The notes below the pieces were generated by a model. That model saw nothing but the letters and a program-made list of their open reading frames with translations, had not been told where the DNA came from and made no database searches. Source: Phytophthora colocasiae (lineage: Eukaryota; Oomycota; Peronosporomycetes; Peronosporales; Peronosporaceae). From it: a stretch of 64,000 nt of DNA. The translations under genes and the position numbers were made by a program. Where the stretch lies: contig JAGKQI010000043.1 of the NCBI GenBank assembly GCA_018806915.1, positions 1,364,001 through 1,428,000 of the forward strand, written 5' to 3'. Below are positions 20,256 through 33,174 of this stretch, piece after piece (positions within the stretch are counted from its first letter, which is position 1; each line of letters begins with the position of its first letter).

Positions 20256-21513
20256 CTACTCGACAAAGTCGTAGAAGTAGCCACTGATTCCGTAGCGGAT
20301 GTAGAAGGCCAAGCCGCAGCACAGTACTTGGAATGCCAATAGTGCCAACACAAGATGATTCTCCTTCATAGGTCCAAACACAACGAGGAAGAGGTTGATG
20401 ATCGTGTAGTTAGACCGTGTGGACTCTGGTGTGATGGTAGACGGCTCCAATAGTCCAGTCTTGGCGTTGAACTTCGGAAGACGATGACGTGGGCACGGCA
20501 CGACCTTAAACAGTTGCGGCAACGAATAAAGGAAGTTGAGCACTTGCGGCAGGAAGAAAAGCAGCAGCGTCTTGCTGAAGTGTCCCAAAATGCCACATAC
20601 AGCGAACGTCATACCTGCGTAATAGCAGAACGTGTCGCCTACAAACACACGTGACGGGTACCAGTTGTGCTTGAGCAAACCGAGCGTCGTAGCCAGGTAA
20701 GGAACCATGAACATCAGCGACAGGTAGTGGAAGTTCTCGTTGTCGTGGCCGAGCAGGATCTGCCACACGTTCTGAACGACCACGGCAGCTCCGATCACGA
20801 ACGATTGACCCGCTTCCAGGCCGTTGACACCGGCGTAAATGTTGATTGCGTTCGTGCAGAAGACTGCCATCATGCCCATGTACAAGTAGTAGAATAATCC
20901 AAGCTCAGCGATCTCTCCACCGTCACTGAGAGGGATAATAGGGTTTAACACTGTATAGAGTGGCATGTCCTTCTCGAACAGGAATCGCACAGGTTTAGGC
21001 AAGACAATGGCTGTAAGTCCAGCGTAGTTGATGAGCAGTGGCAGTGAAGCCAAAGGAGGGAACAGCAGCTTGTGACGCCAACGGAGATCCGACAAGTCAT
21101 CAGTGAAGCCCAATAGGATCATAGACAGGATACTGACGATTCCCCACGCCATCATCCGCTTCACATCGGCATTGTCCACTACAGTAAGCACTGTCACAAC
21201 TAAAGCAGCGACGTACACGAGTCCCGACACGATACCAAGTGCCTCTGGACTGCAGATAGTAAGGAGTGATGAATAATTAGTCTTTTCCAGTGGTATTAGC
21301 TTGAAGAGCGAGATATTTCACGTACATTGGGATATCTCCAGCTGGAGTTCCACGTTTGCACAGATCTTTGCCCGAGAGTTTTGCAGGCATCCGACGTCCA
21401 ACGACGGGGATTAAGACCGCCACAGCGACGTAACTGAGGACGCCGATGGCTGAGAGCTGCAGGAGGTACTTCTTGAGCTCTGCTGGTAACACCAGCTCGT
21501 CCGGAGTCGACAT
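20256..21513 (-). CDS. ALG7: UDP-GlcNAc:dolichyl-phosphate GlcNAc-1-phosphotransferase
   Basis: Two exons (21326-21513 and 20256-21249) with a 76-nt intron join in phase to give 393 residues, close to the usual length. The enzyme makes GlcNAc-PP-dolichol, the first step of N-glycan assembly on the cytosolic face of the ER; it is the tunicamycin target. Family marks are GKDLCKRG, PEALGIVSGLVY, the acidic FTDDLSDLRWRHK loop, NAINIYAGVNGLEAGQ and VGDTFCYYAGM. About ten hydrophobic membrane segments are visible. The first in-frame ATG is at 21513. An ATTCATTTCG initiator-like motif lies about 70 bp upstream on the reverse strand. The gene is convergent with the TFIIS-N gene, with about 60 bp between stops. 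Confidence 0.93.
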
Positions 21514-21579
21514 TATCGTTAGTTGGTCGTAGTACGTGGCAAGTTGTCGAATAGGTTTTCCACGTGGCAAAAACTAACT

Positions 21580-21592
21580 CGAACGAAATGAA
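21580..21592 (-). promoter_or_regulatory. Initiator-like element of ALG7
   Basis: The reverse strand reads CATTCATTTCGTTCG, a TCATTYY-type oomycete initiator, about 70 bp before the start codon. No flanking AWTTT element was noted. Confidence 0.4.
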
Positions 21593-21713
21593 TGCTGAAT
21601 GGTAGGATATTAAGTTTTGGAAATGATAGTATACTGAATCAACGTGATTTCGAATTTCGAGCAGGAACGGAATAAAAACAATTTTTGTATAAATACGTCA
21701 TACCTCACCCTCG

Positions 21714-22889
21714 TTACTGCTGCACAGGTTCGTTGACGGCGATCGGCGGAGGACGCATAGGCGACGCGTAATCCACGGACTTGCATGTACTGGAGGACGT
21801 AGGTGGAGATGGAAACATCTCGGCGTTCTCGTGTCGAGGTGATGACGTAGTACTGGACGTGGGAGGTGAAGGCGGCGGCGGATGGCGGAAATGGTTGACT
21901 GGAGACGTCGAGTAAGGTCTGGACATGGAGGACATGGTGTCGCTAGGGTGGATACGCAGCTGCGTGGTCTCATCCGTCTCGACTGACACGCCGCCGTCTT
22001 CGTGGATCTGCACGTGGTTGGACACGATGGTCTTGAGCATGAACTTGCCCTGACACTCGTTGAACTCCAGCACCACAAACTCTCCGTTGTGGAAGTTCTC
22101 GAGCAGCTCGAACTCGCTGATGCGATACTTGAAGTATCGCGTCAGGATCACGCGGATAGCTACACCGTGCGTCACCAACACGTAATTCTCCTCGGACGAT
22201 TTCTCGAACATCCGGTAGAGCGACTCGAGGAAGCTTGACACACGGTCGTACACGTCGGCAGGAGACTCGCCGCTCGGGAATCTGTAGAAGAAGGAGCCAA
22301 ATTTCCGACGTTGCGCCTTGCACTCTCGGATCTTCATGGGTTCCTGGAAGTTGCCAAAGTCTTGTTCACGAATTCGTGGTTCTTCACTCCAAGGAATGGA
22401 CTTGCCTTCGAAGCCCCAAGCTTTGAGAATGCCGCAGAACGTCTCGATCGTACGTACGTACGGCGACACAATGAATCTCTGTATATACACACACTAACCG
22501 TCAGAATATACTCTCCAAACTGCAAGAATGTGGTTTTTATCACGTACCATCGTCTCATTCCCGACGATTTTCTTAATCGACTCGCCAGCAGCCACTGCTT
22601 GTTCGTAACCGAGTTCCGTGAGGTGCATAGCGTTGTCCGGTACGCGGCCGTACAGTAGCGGGTCGATATTCCCCTCAGACTCGCCGTGACGCACCAAAAT
22701 GAGGCGTTTAGGGAATCCCTTCTTCTTCTTGCGACACAAAAGACACGTAAAACGCCGCAACATTCCGTGTTCCTCGCCTTCTTTCGGGCACGTAGAGACG
22801 CGTCGTGCTCCTAATACAAGACCGATGGCGGCGCCTGCGAGAGTCGCAGAGAGGACGCTCGCCATCAGCGTCGATGTGGAGCACACCAT
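21714..22889 (-). CDS. Histidine phosphatase superfamily (phosphoglycerate-mutase-like) protein
   Basis: Two exons (22548-22889, 21714-22478) with a 69-nt intron give 368 residues. The N-terminus is hydrophobic (SVLSATLAGAAIGLVLGARR), probably a membrane anchor. The catalytic motif RLILVRHGESEGN carries the phospho-accepting His. VSPYVRTIETF and the second His in YVLVTHGVAIRV complete the active site. The C-terminal 90 residues are Pro/Ser-rich and look disordered. Such proteins hydrolyse or transfer phosphate on small molecules or proteins; the substrate cannot be told. The order RHG...E...HG is canonical, so activity is likely. The gene is separated from ALG7 by about 200 bp. Confidence 0.85.
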
Positions 22890-24193
22890 CGGAAGGTCTA
22901 GGGGTTATTCGTGTTCTTCTAGCGGTTAAATTCGACCTGAGCTCTTGGAGGCCAATTGGATAATGACCGGAACGGTGGCATCGACGTTGTGTGAATGCGA
23001 ATTTCAGCCAATGGGAGGCGTGCGTCGAGAAACGCTCGAACTGCGTTTTTTGTTGGCATCCCACTCCCTCGCTTTACGGACATTACGACACTGATTGTGT
23101 TAAACAAAGGGGCGGAACGGAGCCGTGTGCAACGAAATAGTGTTTTTCTTGTGCAATACTAGTATTTAAAGAGTTTATTGATACATGTATGCATGCTCGT
23201 ATAAGTGAATTGTGCGGTGCTGTGGACGATGTCGGCAGGAGCTTTTGCTACGTTGACACCTGATCGATCTGGGTTGTGAAAGTATCGGCTGTTCATCTCT
23301 GCACTTCAACTTGGCATACGAGCTTGATGTATCAAGGAGATGCTTTTCAACAAATCCGTCTCAAGGCCTCCTTATCTTACTGCTGAAATGCTTGCATTGG
23401 CGTGGCGTTATGATCCAGCAAAGACTGATGGTTCCAATGCTGCTATCAACAAGGACCTCATTGTACAAGTTTTGTCACTGTATCGCGATAGAAGTTTGGT
23501 TATCAGCTTTCCGCCTTGATTTCGAGTATTAACACCATAAGAATAAAGCTTATTACATGTAGACAGCACCCTGGGTGTTGTTTAACAAACGAAAGGCTAG
23601 AAGTACCACCACACCGAAACGACTTGAGGCCCATGTAGAGAGTATTCGACTTGCAGTGCAAGTGCGTGCGGCTCCCGTATTTTTACAACATGTCGTCCAA
23701 TAGAACGCCTAAAATGTAAAACAAGACTCGCCACGAAGCGAGAGCGAAAATTTTAGATAAAACGTTGCAGTTGCTTTGGTGGTGCAGCCAGGCAACGATC
23801 TTCTTGCAAGTATTCACTTCCATTCGCAACCTGGATTTAAGGACAGCCATAAAGAATTTATGCGGTACAAAGTACACTTATCGGAAGTGCAACTCCCATG
23901 TCGTTTGGCGTGCCATTCCAGACCAGCCCGTCTTCTGACGCTTTGGTCTGCCCTTCACATGCCTGCAGGTCTTCATCACTGTGTTGCCCAGCAGTATCAT
24001 TCCGGTGCATGTCTTCAGATGGCGGAGGACGTCACAATCTTCTTCTCGTTTCAAAAAAATCGAGGGGTGCGTGTCGATCCGGACACCACCGGACGATGAG
24101 GTTTCTATCGCACCTTCACCTTTCGCAGAAACACGAAACGATTCGAGCTGGTAATTATGGCTCTGTGACTTCTCCCTGTTGATTCCTGTGGCT
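22890..24193. other. Intergenic, no confident gene
   Basis: 1.3 kb between the phosphatase gene and piggyBac 2. On the reverse strand 23683-24219 is almost free of stops and gives a protein-like reading (LKREEDCDVLRHLKTCTGMI, then MAVLKSRLRMEVNTCKK), broken by one stop. No family was recognised; this may be a decayed gene or element. Confidence 0.4.
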
Positions 24194-26734
24194 TTAACCC
24201 CCCCCGCACTCACGGCCAAAAATGCCCCCTGTCCACGACTTCACATGTTGTATATACTACATGTTAAAAATAGGCTATACTTAGCGTTTGTATTGGACAA
24301 GAAAGTACGAGGCCTTTTTTTGAATCTGCGGGAAGTTGACCTGATGAGCAAACTTTGCTTGCAAACTTCGTTGCTCGCACTCTGTCCCCGCATGTAGTTA
24401 GATCTACCGTCTACGGACATCTAGATTTGCTCAGGGTGTATATTCGACATGTTAGAGTTGACCCTTTTATCGGGAACAGCCAAAGCAAGGGCAAATTTCA
24501 AAGTCTATGCAACAAGTCAACATTGATTGCTGTGAAAAAAGTATTCATGTTTGCTCAAGAGGCTACACTCATCAACTGCGTGCGCGTTACACACTTGAAA
24601 CGCCACTTTCAGCCTCAGGGTGCTCCTCGGGGTGCTCCTGCTCCTCTGTGGTCTGCTCCTCGACTTGTTCCTCGGCTTGTTCCTCGGCTTGCTCCTCCGT
24701 CTGCTCTTCATCGCCACTGCCGGTTGCGCGACGACGCTTCTTACCGAGAGGCCGCATCTGGATGCCTCTCCCGACACGAGGGCGCGGGCGGTCTTCGCCG
24801 TTCAGCCACTTGATGTGCCAGATCTGGTGGCAAGTCATGGTGTTACCCGTATAGTGCGCGGGTCGAACGCGGTCACACAGGTAGACACTGCATACATGAC
24901 GTTAGTATATAAGAAGGTTCAACTCAGATGCAATATGCTCACCGCTTGTTGCCGTCGCTGCATGCTTCACAGTAGAAGCGAGTGGCGCTTCGCTCGCCCA
25001 CCTTCTTCTTCCGGATGGAGCAAACTTTGCACTGATGCTGGGGGCGCTTACGGATGCCGTCACGCACCTGCGTCCACTCCGGGAATTCCGTGAGCTTGTG
25101 CTCAACAGAAACGTTGTCTCTTGTAGGCGTCGGCGGGCCGGGCGAAGAAATCTGCGCATGCAAAATATCGCAGAGTCAACATGTTGTATAATATACATAA
25201 ACCTCAGCCAAACATGTTGTACATACCTCATCAATCAAGTCGTCTGCGGTAACCTGCAGCAGCTGAGCTTGCAGCTCAGACAAGAATTGCGCGTGGTCAG
25301 CAACTTCTACTCCGCGTTGTTTCTGGGCCTCCCGGAACACAATGAAGGCATTGACTAATGCCATATCCACGAGTCCCAGAAAGATCGTCTTGTAGTATTT
25401 GCGGAAACGGACGGCTAGCTGCAACGAATAGCGTTGCAGGCGTAGTTGGTCGTGAATATCTACCCCACCCATCCACCGATGGTAATCTCGCATGGAGGAC
25501 GGGCAGGGTATCACCGCCTGTTGGCCACCTGCAGTTCGTCTTCCTGTAAAAGTACCAAATAAAAAAGTTAGAAGCCATCTTGATCGTTAGAACCTCATAA
25601 TCCACTTACCGCATGTTTCCAACTGCAGTGCTGCTACCGGTCGACAGCAGATACACCGGCAAGCGATCCCACCACAGCATGACTTGGAGGGCCGGCAAGC
25701 ATTTGGCTACAGCGATCGTGGCAGATCCGCGTGGAGTTCTTGCCGGGCGTGTTGCATCTCGAACAACTATCGACGGGGGGAACCCCTTCTTGTTCGTCTG
25801 AATGGTCCCCACTGTGTAGACGTTCCGCATGTAGAGCTGTAGAGCCAGCTGAATGGAGGTGTAGAACCTATCGGTAACAACAGCGTAGTACACGCCATCT
25901 TTTGGCGCTGGTAACACTTCATGCAGGTTGCGGATCACGGCAGCAGGTCCAGAGTTGGGGTCTGCGGAAAACAGTGTAGGATCCACGCCATTCAGCTCGT
26001 CGGAATGCTGGTTTGACCCACAGTAGACTTCAATTCTAACACGATGCATATACAGCATAACCATTGACAACTGAGAGTCAATATACAACATGTGATACTT
26101 AGCCAAAAAAAAAAACCGCGCTCTCCACGATGGAGGCGCGGAAAAAAATGCAACATGCACTCCACATAACGATAACGTACCGAAGACAGTAAGCTGTGTC
26201 TGCACAGCAGGTCATAAACAACTTGGTCCCCCACTTGTGGGGCTTGTCCTTCATGAACTGCCGCGTCACGTTATATCGGCTCCTGGATGGTATCATGGCT
26301 TCGTCAAATGCCAATACAGGGGGGACCATGTAGCCCCTTGGAAACGTGCGCTGCAAAGTGTCCACCACTGAGCGAACCTTCCAAGCTCGATCAGTCTCTG
26401 CCCTAGAGTCCGTGTTGTCCGTAAAATGTAGATTCTGCATCACTCTGTTGAAGCGTGCCTTGGACATAAACCTCCCGAAAGTACCTTTCGGTACGGCTCC
26501 GACTTGAGATGTTCCCCAGTGATCCACCAATCGCCGCGCGTGAGGGCACAACATACGCGCCACAAGTAGTCCAATACAGTGCAATACTTCTTCGGCCTTG
26601 ATCTTCTTGTGTCTTTTTGTCTCAGCAAGCAAAACCGCGTCTCTCGTGACGTTCTCGTCTTTCTCTAACTGCTTCTCATGCATGCGATCTACACGCTCGT
26701 TCAGGTGCTGATTGTAGTATCGGTTGCTCTCTCT

Positions 26735-27144
26735 TGCAGCGGGGCTGCGTAGGTGTGCACGGCACAGAGGAAGTTGGGTTGACTCGTAGAGTCCTGCTTG
26801 CAAGGCACTAGCCTTCGGTTCTATACAAGAACCAAGTAGTCCACTAAATACGGGACTCTCACAATCAGTGTCCCTATAATAAAGGAACTAACACTAATTA
26901 TGTAAAATGCAAACTGATTTTTATTTATTTTATTGCCCTAATCCTGAATGTAACGGATTTAGTATCTAACATACTAAATCCTAATCAAATGTAATGTGTG
27001 GCTCTGAGCTAACAGCCAGCAACTGGCTACATGTGTGACGTGTGAGAAACACTATGTGTTGTACACGGATCTGTGACTTGTGACCTGGATGGTGTATACC
27101 ACACCTATTGTAGCCAAGGCGCGCAGCGCCGTAACCCCGTTACA
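26735..27144 (-). repeat. gypsy 2 3' LTR
   Basis: 410 bp, TGCAGC...GTTACA on the + strand (TGTAAC...TGCA in element orientation). Matches 34203-34613 except for an extra G in GCGGGGCTG and the absence of GT in GCCGTAACC. Confidence 0.95.
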
Positions 27145-27155
27145 CCCTCCCCACC
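27145..27155 (-). other. gypsy 2 polypurine tract
   Basis: The reverse strand reads GGTGGGGAGGG directly before the 3' LTR, as expected for the plus-strand primer. Confidence 0.75.
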
Positions 27156-27438
27156 AAACCGTGGATACGGAGTATCTACAACTGTAGACATAACTGCCTT
27201 GTCAAGGCCTGTCACCGGCAACTTTCCGATAAAAGAAATCTCTCAACGAGAGTGCGCGGGTGCGCTGGCTCAACGAGCACATTCTTCAATTCTCCCCAGC
27301 GAGCCAACCGCTCCTGAGGTGTCCAGTGACCAGGCGTCTACGCCCCAGCGCCTCAGCGCTTTCCGGTCTGAGCCCTCGGCTCCTCTCACGCTCTCCGATT
27401 CGGAGTATTTCGCGGCGTCTCGCCTTCGCTACGGAGCG

Positions 27439-29083
27439 ATGTTCAAGGCCAGCCCGACGTCAAGTGGTAGCGGTGGCTCACCCTTCGAGTACACGACAGC
27501 GTCGCCGACGCGCGACCCACGTCGCTCTCCTACAGAGGAAGGCGAGGTCGAAGTGGACTACGAGGAGTCCGAACAGGGCGATGCCCATGCGTCTCCTGCT
27601 CCTGCGAGCCCTCGGACGACCCGATCTGAGCTGCGCTCTCCACGCGATCCGCGTCGGTACTCAATTCCTCGGCAGCTGCGGCAGCCCAATCCGTTCCCGG
27701 AGGGACCTTCGAGCCTCGTGCTCAACGCGTTGCGCAACGCACCACCGCTTCCTGCTCGCGATGAGCCAGAGTCACTCAAGGGAGTCGAAGACGCGATCAC
27801 CAACCCTCTGGATGAGGCACAGGAGGCTTCCCTGAGCGGTGCTCCAGAGTCACGTCGACCGGTCCAACGGGACATCGTGGGGACTTCGTCGCGGCGCGAC
27901 TACGGCTTCGAGCCTCGCGACCCTGCCGAGCAGGTGAAGCAGTTGATGGCGCAGCCAAACCTGCATGGTTACGCCATAGGCAATCCTCCACGTACGGTGG
28001 CTGAGACTCAGCAGCGACAGGGGCTCCATGAGCGTTTCCTGACCCCGCAGGTGTGCACACTCGCCGAGTATCGGCAACGCTTAGATAAGCAACGGCGACG
28101 GGAGTCTGTGCCTCAGATGAGGACTTATCCACTCCTGCTCCAAACCGGAGAGACCACCCGGGACTACATGGTCCATGTGGCCACCTGGGCCGAGGCTTCA
28201 CGGAAGCTCGCGTCGTTTGACCGGCTCATGGAGAGCTGCGCCGAGGTGGACGTCCGCCTCGCCCGAGGTCTACTCTTCCAGTACGCGAAGATACGCGTGC
28301 GGCCCGGCCGCTTTCCTCGTCACACGACGGCAGTGGCTCCCGCCTCTCAGGCCACTCATCCCTGCTTCGCAGGATGCTCCTTCAGTCTCCGAGGGAGACT
28401 CGCTGGCTGTGCCAGCCACGGACCAGAGCCTGAGCTCGGCTGCTAGTCCGTCAGCTTCTCACACTAGTGGTGAGAAGCGGGTGTCGACCGAGTGGTCGAC
28501 CTCGAGCCCTTCGGGCGCCCCCGATCTTCGCGATCAAAAGCGTCCACGACGTCAGGGCAGTCCTGCCTCAGGGACCCTTCAAACTCCCACGAGTTTTGGG
28601 AATGAGGATATCCACGCCACTTCACCAGATACTGGTTTTGACTACGGTGGCGACGCCGCGCCATCAGGCGCTCCACGTGGTAGTGGGGAGTCCCCTGCTC
28701 ATCGAGCAACGGCGGAGGAGGCCGATTCGCTGCGGAACGCCGTACTCGATGAGTGTGACGAGCGCTATTTGTCGCATCGCGCCTGGTACCAACTCGATCA
28801 CTCGATCGGTACTCTCCGGAGTCAGACTCAGTCCCTTCAAGGGAACGTCGAGAGTGTTTGGCATTCGCATGCCCGTCTCGCTCATGACATGGAGGAGATT
28901 GAAAGCCGGATGGCTTGGCTCGAAGGTCCTCAGTCCCTGACTGCTCGCCTGCACCAGCAGGAGCTTCAGCTCGCTGAGTTGCGAGGTCAGGTGACGTTGC
29001 TGCTGCAGATGACGCAGCCTGGGCACGTGTCGTCGGTGCCAGCGCCTCCGCGCTCACCCCCGCGGGGTCCCGATATGGCTTAA
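27439..29083 (+). CDS. Antisense open frame in gypsy 2 (frameshifted), unknown protein
   Basis: On the strand opposite to gag-pol, an open frame runs from inside the LTR side to 28446 (first ATG 27439) and continues one frame over to 29083; an indel near 28340 would join them into roughly 550 residues. The first part is Ser/Pro/Arg-rich with acidic blocks (EEGEVEVDYEESEQGDAH), then turns helical (YRQRLDKQRRRESVPQM, VDVRLARGLLFQYAKIRV). The second ends in a heptad-like coiled coil (ARLAHDMEEIESRMAWLEG, LHQQELQLAELRGQVTLLLQ). No known domain is recognised. Bases 28464-29083 overlap the chromodomain end and linker of pol. Antisense extra ORFs downstream of pol are known in some plant gypsy lineages; here it could also be a captured gene or, less likely, a codon-bias artefact. 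Confidence 0.5.
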
Positions 29084-32000
29084 GCAAGCCTACGTAGAAC
29101 ACCGGGTGTGTTCGCATCCGCTTTGGCAAGTCAAGCGTGTATGCCAGGCCCTTCTTGGCCACGACCGTAAATGGTCCGATGAAACGCGGACGCAATTTCG
29201 TCTTAAAGACATTTGACACTGCATGTGTAGGTAGGTTCTTAGCGTTTAATAAAACCTGGTCACCGACCTTAAATTCCCATACATTGCTTCTACCTTTGGT
29301 ATCCGCTTGTTCCTTCTGAACGTCTTGGCTTTCAGCCATCGCGTCACGTACACGGCGTAATACGCTCAATCTCACCGAGAGGAAGTCATCGACTTGTTTA
29401 CGCACAGCAGAAGGGCTGATATCAGCAAGCTCGGAGTCGAGCGACGGCACAGCCTCTCCCCCACCAAGCCCAAGGCTACCGCGTGGCGGAGTGAGCGGAA
29501 CGCGCGGGTGCGCAAGGCCGTTCACGTAGAACGGGGTGAAGCCTGTCGAGGCATGCACCGCATTGTTCATGGAGAACTCAACGAGAGGGAGCATAGCGCT
29601 CCAACGCTTCGGCGTTTCAGCGCATACGCTGCGGAGGATGTCCTCCAGAACGCGGTTCACGCGTTCGGTCTGACCGTCGGTCTGCGGATGGTCCGCCGTG
29701 GACATGTCCAGTCGAGTGCCCAGCACCTTGAAGACGGACGTCCAGAAGTGACCCGTGAAACGGGGATCTCGATCCGAGACAATGGTCTCAGGCAGCCCAT
29801 GCTGGCGGGAAGACCCGATCGATGAAGATCGTCGCTGTACCAGCACCATCGACGGTGTCCGGCACAGCCGCTAGATGAGCCATCTTGCTCAGACGGTCAA
29901 CAAAGACCACCACGCCCGTGTTGCCTGCCGAGTCCTTCGGCAGGCCAAACACAAAGTCCATACTTATGGACTGCCAACACCCAGAGGGTACAGGTAAGCT
30001 CGCCAAAGGCGCAGCCGCATGCGGCGAGGGTTTAACCCGCTGACACGTCTCGCACGTGCGCACATATGTGCTGACCCACTTGTACATCTTCGGCCACCAG
30101 TACATGGAGCTCACCGAGCCGTACGTCTTCTCGCGACCGAGGTGGCCGCCTGTGGGTGTGTCGTGAGCCTCATAGAGGATACGGTACTTCAGATCCTCAT
30201 CGTGAGGAACTACCACTCGTGGTGGGTCATCCTGACCCGTGCTGTAGTACAGCAGACCGCCTTCCAGGCTGTAGCGTTGGAGTCTCGCCTTTAGGCGTCG
30301 TGACAGAGTCACCTTTGAGTCTTTAAACTCATCGCTCCCCAGAGCTTGGAGCAACGCGACACAAGAGTCGTCCTGAGCGTACGCTGCTCGAACCATGTCC
30401 GTCACGGACGACGTCACCGAGGTGACATGAGATAACTCATAGTCCGGGCGACGTGATAACGCGTCAGCGAGGACGTTCTGCCTGCCAGGCTTGTACTTCA
30501 CCTCGAAGTTATACTCCGCAAAGAAGGAGAGCCATCGGGCCATCCTCTGCGAGAGGTGAGGCGACTGCGTCGCTGTGCGTAGTGACGCATGATCCGTGTA
30601 GATCACAAACGGCTTGGAGCCGAGCAGGTGAACCCTGAATTTGACGAGAGCGTACTTCATCGCAAGTAGCTCCTTGTCATGAACTGGATAGTTCTTCTCA
30701 GCAGCCTTGAGCTGTCGCGACTCAAACGCAATGACGCGTTCGCGCCCTTCGGCGTCCGCTTGTAGCAAAGCACTGCCGATGGCAAAGTCAGAGGCGTCAC
30801 AGACGACAATAAACGGACGAGCGGGGTCTGGCAGCGCCAGTATCGGTGCCTGAAGCAGGCTATCCTTGATACAAGTGAACGCATTCTCGTGCTCGGCACG
30901 CCATACCCACTCGGCATCCTTCTTAAGGAGATCCGTCAGTGGCCGAGCCAACTCAGCGTAGTTCTCGCTGTACTTGTGCAAGTAGTTGGCCAAACCCAGC
31001 CACTTACGCAAGTCCTTCTGGTTCAAGGAACCGGCCAATCCACAATGGCCTTGACCTTTGCTGGATCAGCACGAAGGCCATGCTTCCCAATGAAGCACCC
31101 TAGGAAGGGGATTTCTTCCGCGCCAAAGACGCACTTGTCTGCGTTGGCGTACAGCTTGTTCGTGCGCATGCACTCGAGCACAGCTCTCACGTGTTCCACG
31201 TGCACCTCAACGTCAGTCTTGCCGTGTTCGGCCTGACTGTGGACGAACACGTCGTCAAAGTACGTTTGTGCGAATGCCCGTAGGGGCCTGAACAGCTGCG
31301 TCACTAGACGATTGAACGTTGCGGGCGCGTTCGAGAGCCCTTGGGGCATGACGAGCCACTCCCAGAGCATACCGCTCTGTGTTCTCACCGCTGTAAGCGG
31401 AATATCACTGGCTCGCATGAGCAGCTGATAGTACCCATCGACTAAGTCGAGTGCACTGTACATGGTGCAACCCACCATGTTGTTCTGAAGAACATCCTTC
31501 CTAGGAATCGGCGTCTGCGCCGGAATCGTGGCAGTGTTGAGCTTGTTAAAAAGCGTGAACGATACGCCACTTGCCATTCGGCTTTCTGACACAGAACGTT
31601 GGCGCGGAATGCGGAGACTTGCTCTCGCGCACGAGACCCGCCGCGTGCTTCGCACGGAAGAAGGCGTCAATGACGTCGCATTGCTCTTTAGGAAGAGGCC
31701 ACTGTCGGGTCACGCAGTATTTAGTTCCGGGAACTAAGTCGATCTCATGACGAACGCCTCGGTCGGGAGGCAGGCCACTCGGTGGTTCCTTCGAGACAAC
31801 GTCTCCATATTCCTTCAGCAAGGAGTGGAAGGGATCCGAGGGATTCTTGAGGATCTCCGATCCACTCCTGGCGTTCAACGCCTTCTTGACTTCGGCCAAG
31901 ACGGACTCGTCAACGAGGGACGACGAGTTTAACTCCTCCTCAGGTCGAACGATGACCACCTCGGCGAATTCGCCAGCCTTCAAGGCATCGCCAAAGTCGG

Positions 32001-33136
32001 CGAAGGACATCTCTTCTAGCTCAAGGAGCTTGTCAACACTTGGCAAGTCGTCCAGCAGGACACTGCCTTCGGCACTACCGCCCACCCATCAACCAGAGTG
32101 TATAGCTGCCCACAGCCCTCCGGTGCGTCGGCACTTGACGTCACGGATGACTCAGACGCAGAGCGTCTCGCCCGAAGGGCCTTACGACGTCTTCGCCTGG
32201 CCGAAGATCGTCTACTCGACGGAGTACGTGCCGTCGCACAAGTTTCGGCCTCTCTCGGCCCAGTGTCAGGGACACTCAGCGATCCACTCGGTCGACGACC
32301 GATGCCGCTCAGCGGAGTACGTGCCGCTGCACAATCAATGACCGTAACAGGTCCAGTGTCAGAGACACTCCAGCGATCGACTTGGTCCACGACCAGTATC
32401 ACTCGACGGAGTACGTGCCGCCCCACAGTTCACGGCCTGGTAAGGCCCGATGCCATCGGCATCCAGTGACGGTCCATGACCGGCGTCACTCGGGTTACGT
32501 GAGCTTTGGCCCACACGTTGACTCACTGCCAACCAGCGCTATGCGCTCAACAGGGCTGCGATCCTCGCACTCGGTGCTGTCCACTAACTCGGACACACCG
32601 ACTTCCAGCATCATTGCCGACTCGGCTCGATGCTCGCGCCAATAGCGCTTCTGCTTCCTAGCAGAGGTGGGTTCATGACTCGCCAAAGCTCCACTAGGAG
32701 AGAAGTGCGTAGCACCTAAGGTCTTCGACCTCCAGTCGATCCATGGCTCGTGGCGCTCCAGCCACGCCATACCAAGGATGAGGTCGTACCTCGAATCCAG
32801 GTCCAAGACCAAGCAGCGTTCCACGCTGTCGAAGTCCAGGAACTTCAGCCGTAGGTCCATCGGGACCTTGGCTGCCGTGACACGGACGCCCGTCGCTAGA
32901 CGGACAGTGACGGTGTCACCTCTTCGCGCTCGAAGCGCCTCAGCATATTGCTGACTACCCTCAACGGTGGAGCGTCTGACGTAGTTTCCAGACGCTCCTG
33001 AATCGATCAACACGATCCACGGCTTCTCGAAGCCCTTCACGTCCACATGGACGACCAGCAAGCCCTGCTTGCTCACACGTTCCGTGTTCAAGAGCACGGA
33101 GCTCTTCGGGGCTGAGCCCCAGTGCCTCTCACGCAC
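28464..33136 (-). pseudogene. gypsy 2 pol: protease, reverse transcriptase, RNase H, integrase, chromodomain
   Basis: Read right to left over several frames: protease (VLIDSGASGNYVRR), reverse transcriptase (MYSALDLVDGYYQLLMR, LVMPQGLSNAPATFNRLV, QTYFDDVFVHS), RNase H (FIVVCDASDFAIGSALLQ, VLADALSRRPDYE), integrase zinc site (GGHLGREKTYG, CETCQRVK), core (SISMDFVFGLP, SDRDPRF, DGQTERVNR), and a C-terminal chromodomain (HYHVERLMARRRH, YLVKWRGYPHSQNSWEF). Frame changes occur near 33140, 32080, 31600, 31030 and 29830. All catalytic residues listed are present and I noticed no in-frame substitution stops, so damage is by indels only. It would copy the element's RNA and insert the cDNA into chromatin recognised by the chromodomain. 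Confidence 0.9.
32205..32430 (+). repeat. Imperfect tandem repeat, unit about 95-100 bp, in gypsy 2 pol
   Basis: CGGAGTACGTGCCG recurs near 32220, 32316 and 32412, each followed by related GTGTCAG-GACACTC segments. It falls in the linker between protease and reverse transcriptase and would lengthen a spacer. Confidence 0.6.
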
Positions 33137-33174
33137 TGCAGAACTCAGTTCTTCCCCAGTAGACCGCCCCGCGT

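Noticed and set aside
32098..32645. Plus-strand frames between protease and reverse transcriptase of gypsy 2
   Set aside because: They come from the 95-bp repeats in the pol linker and show no conserved motif.
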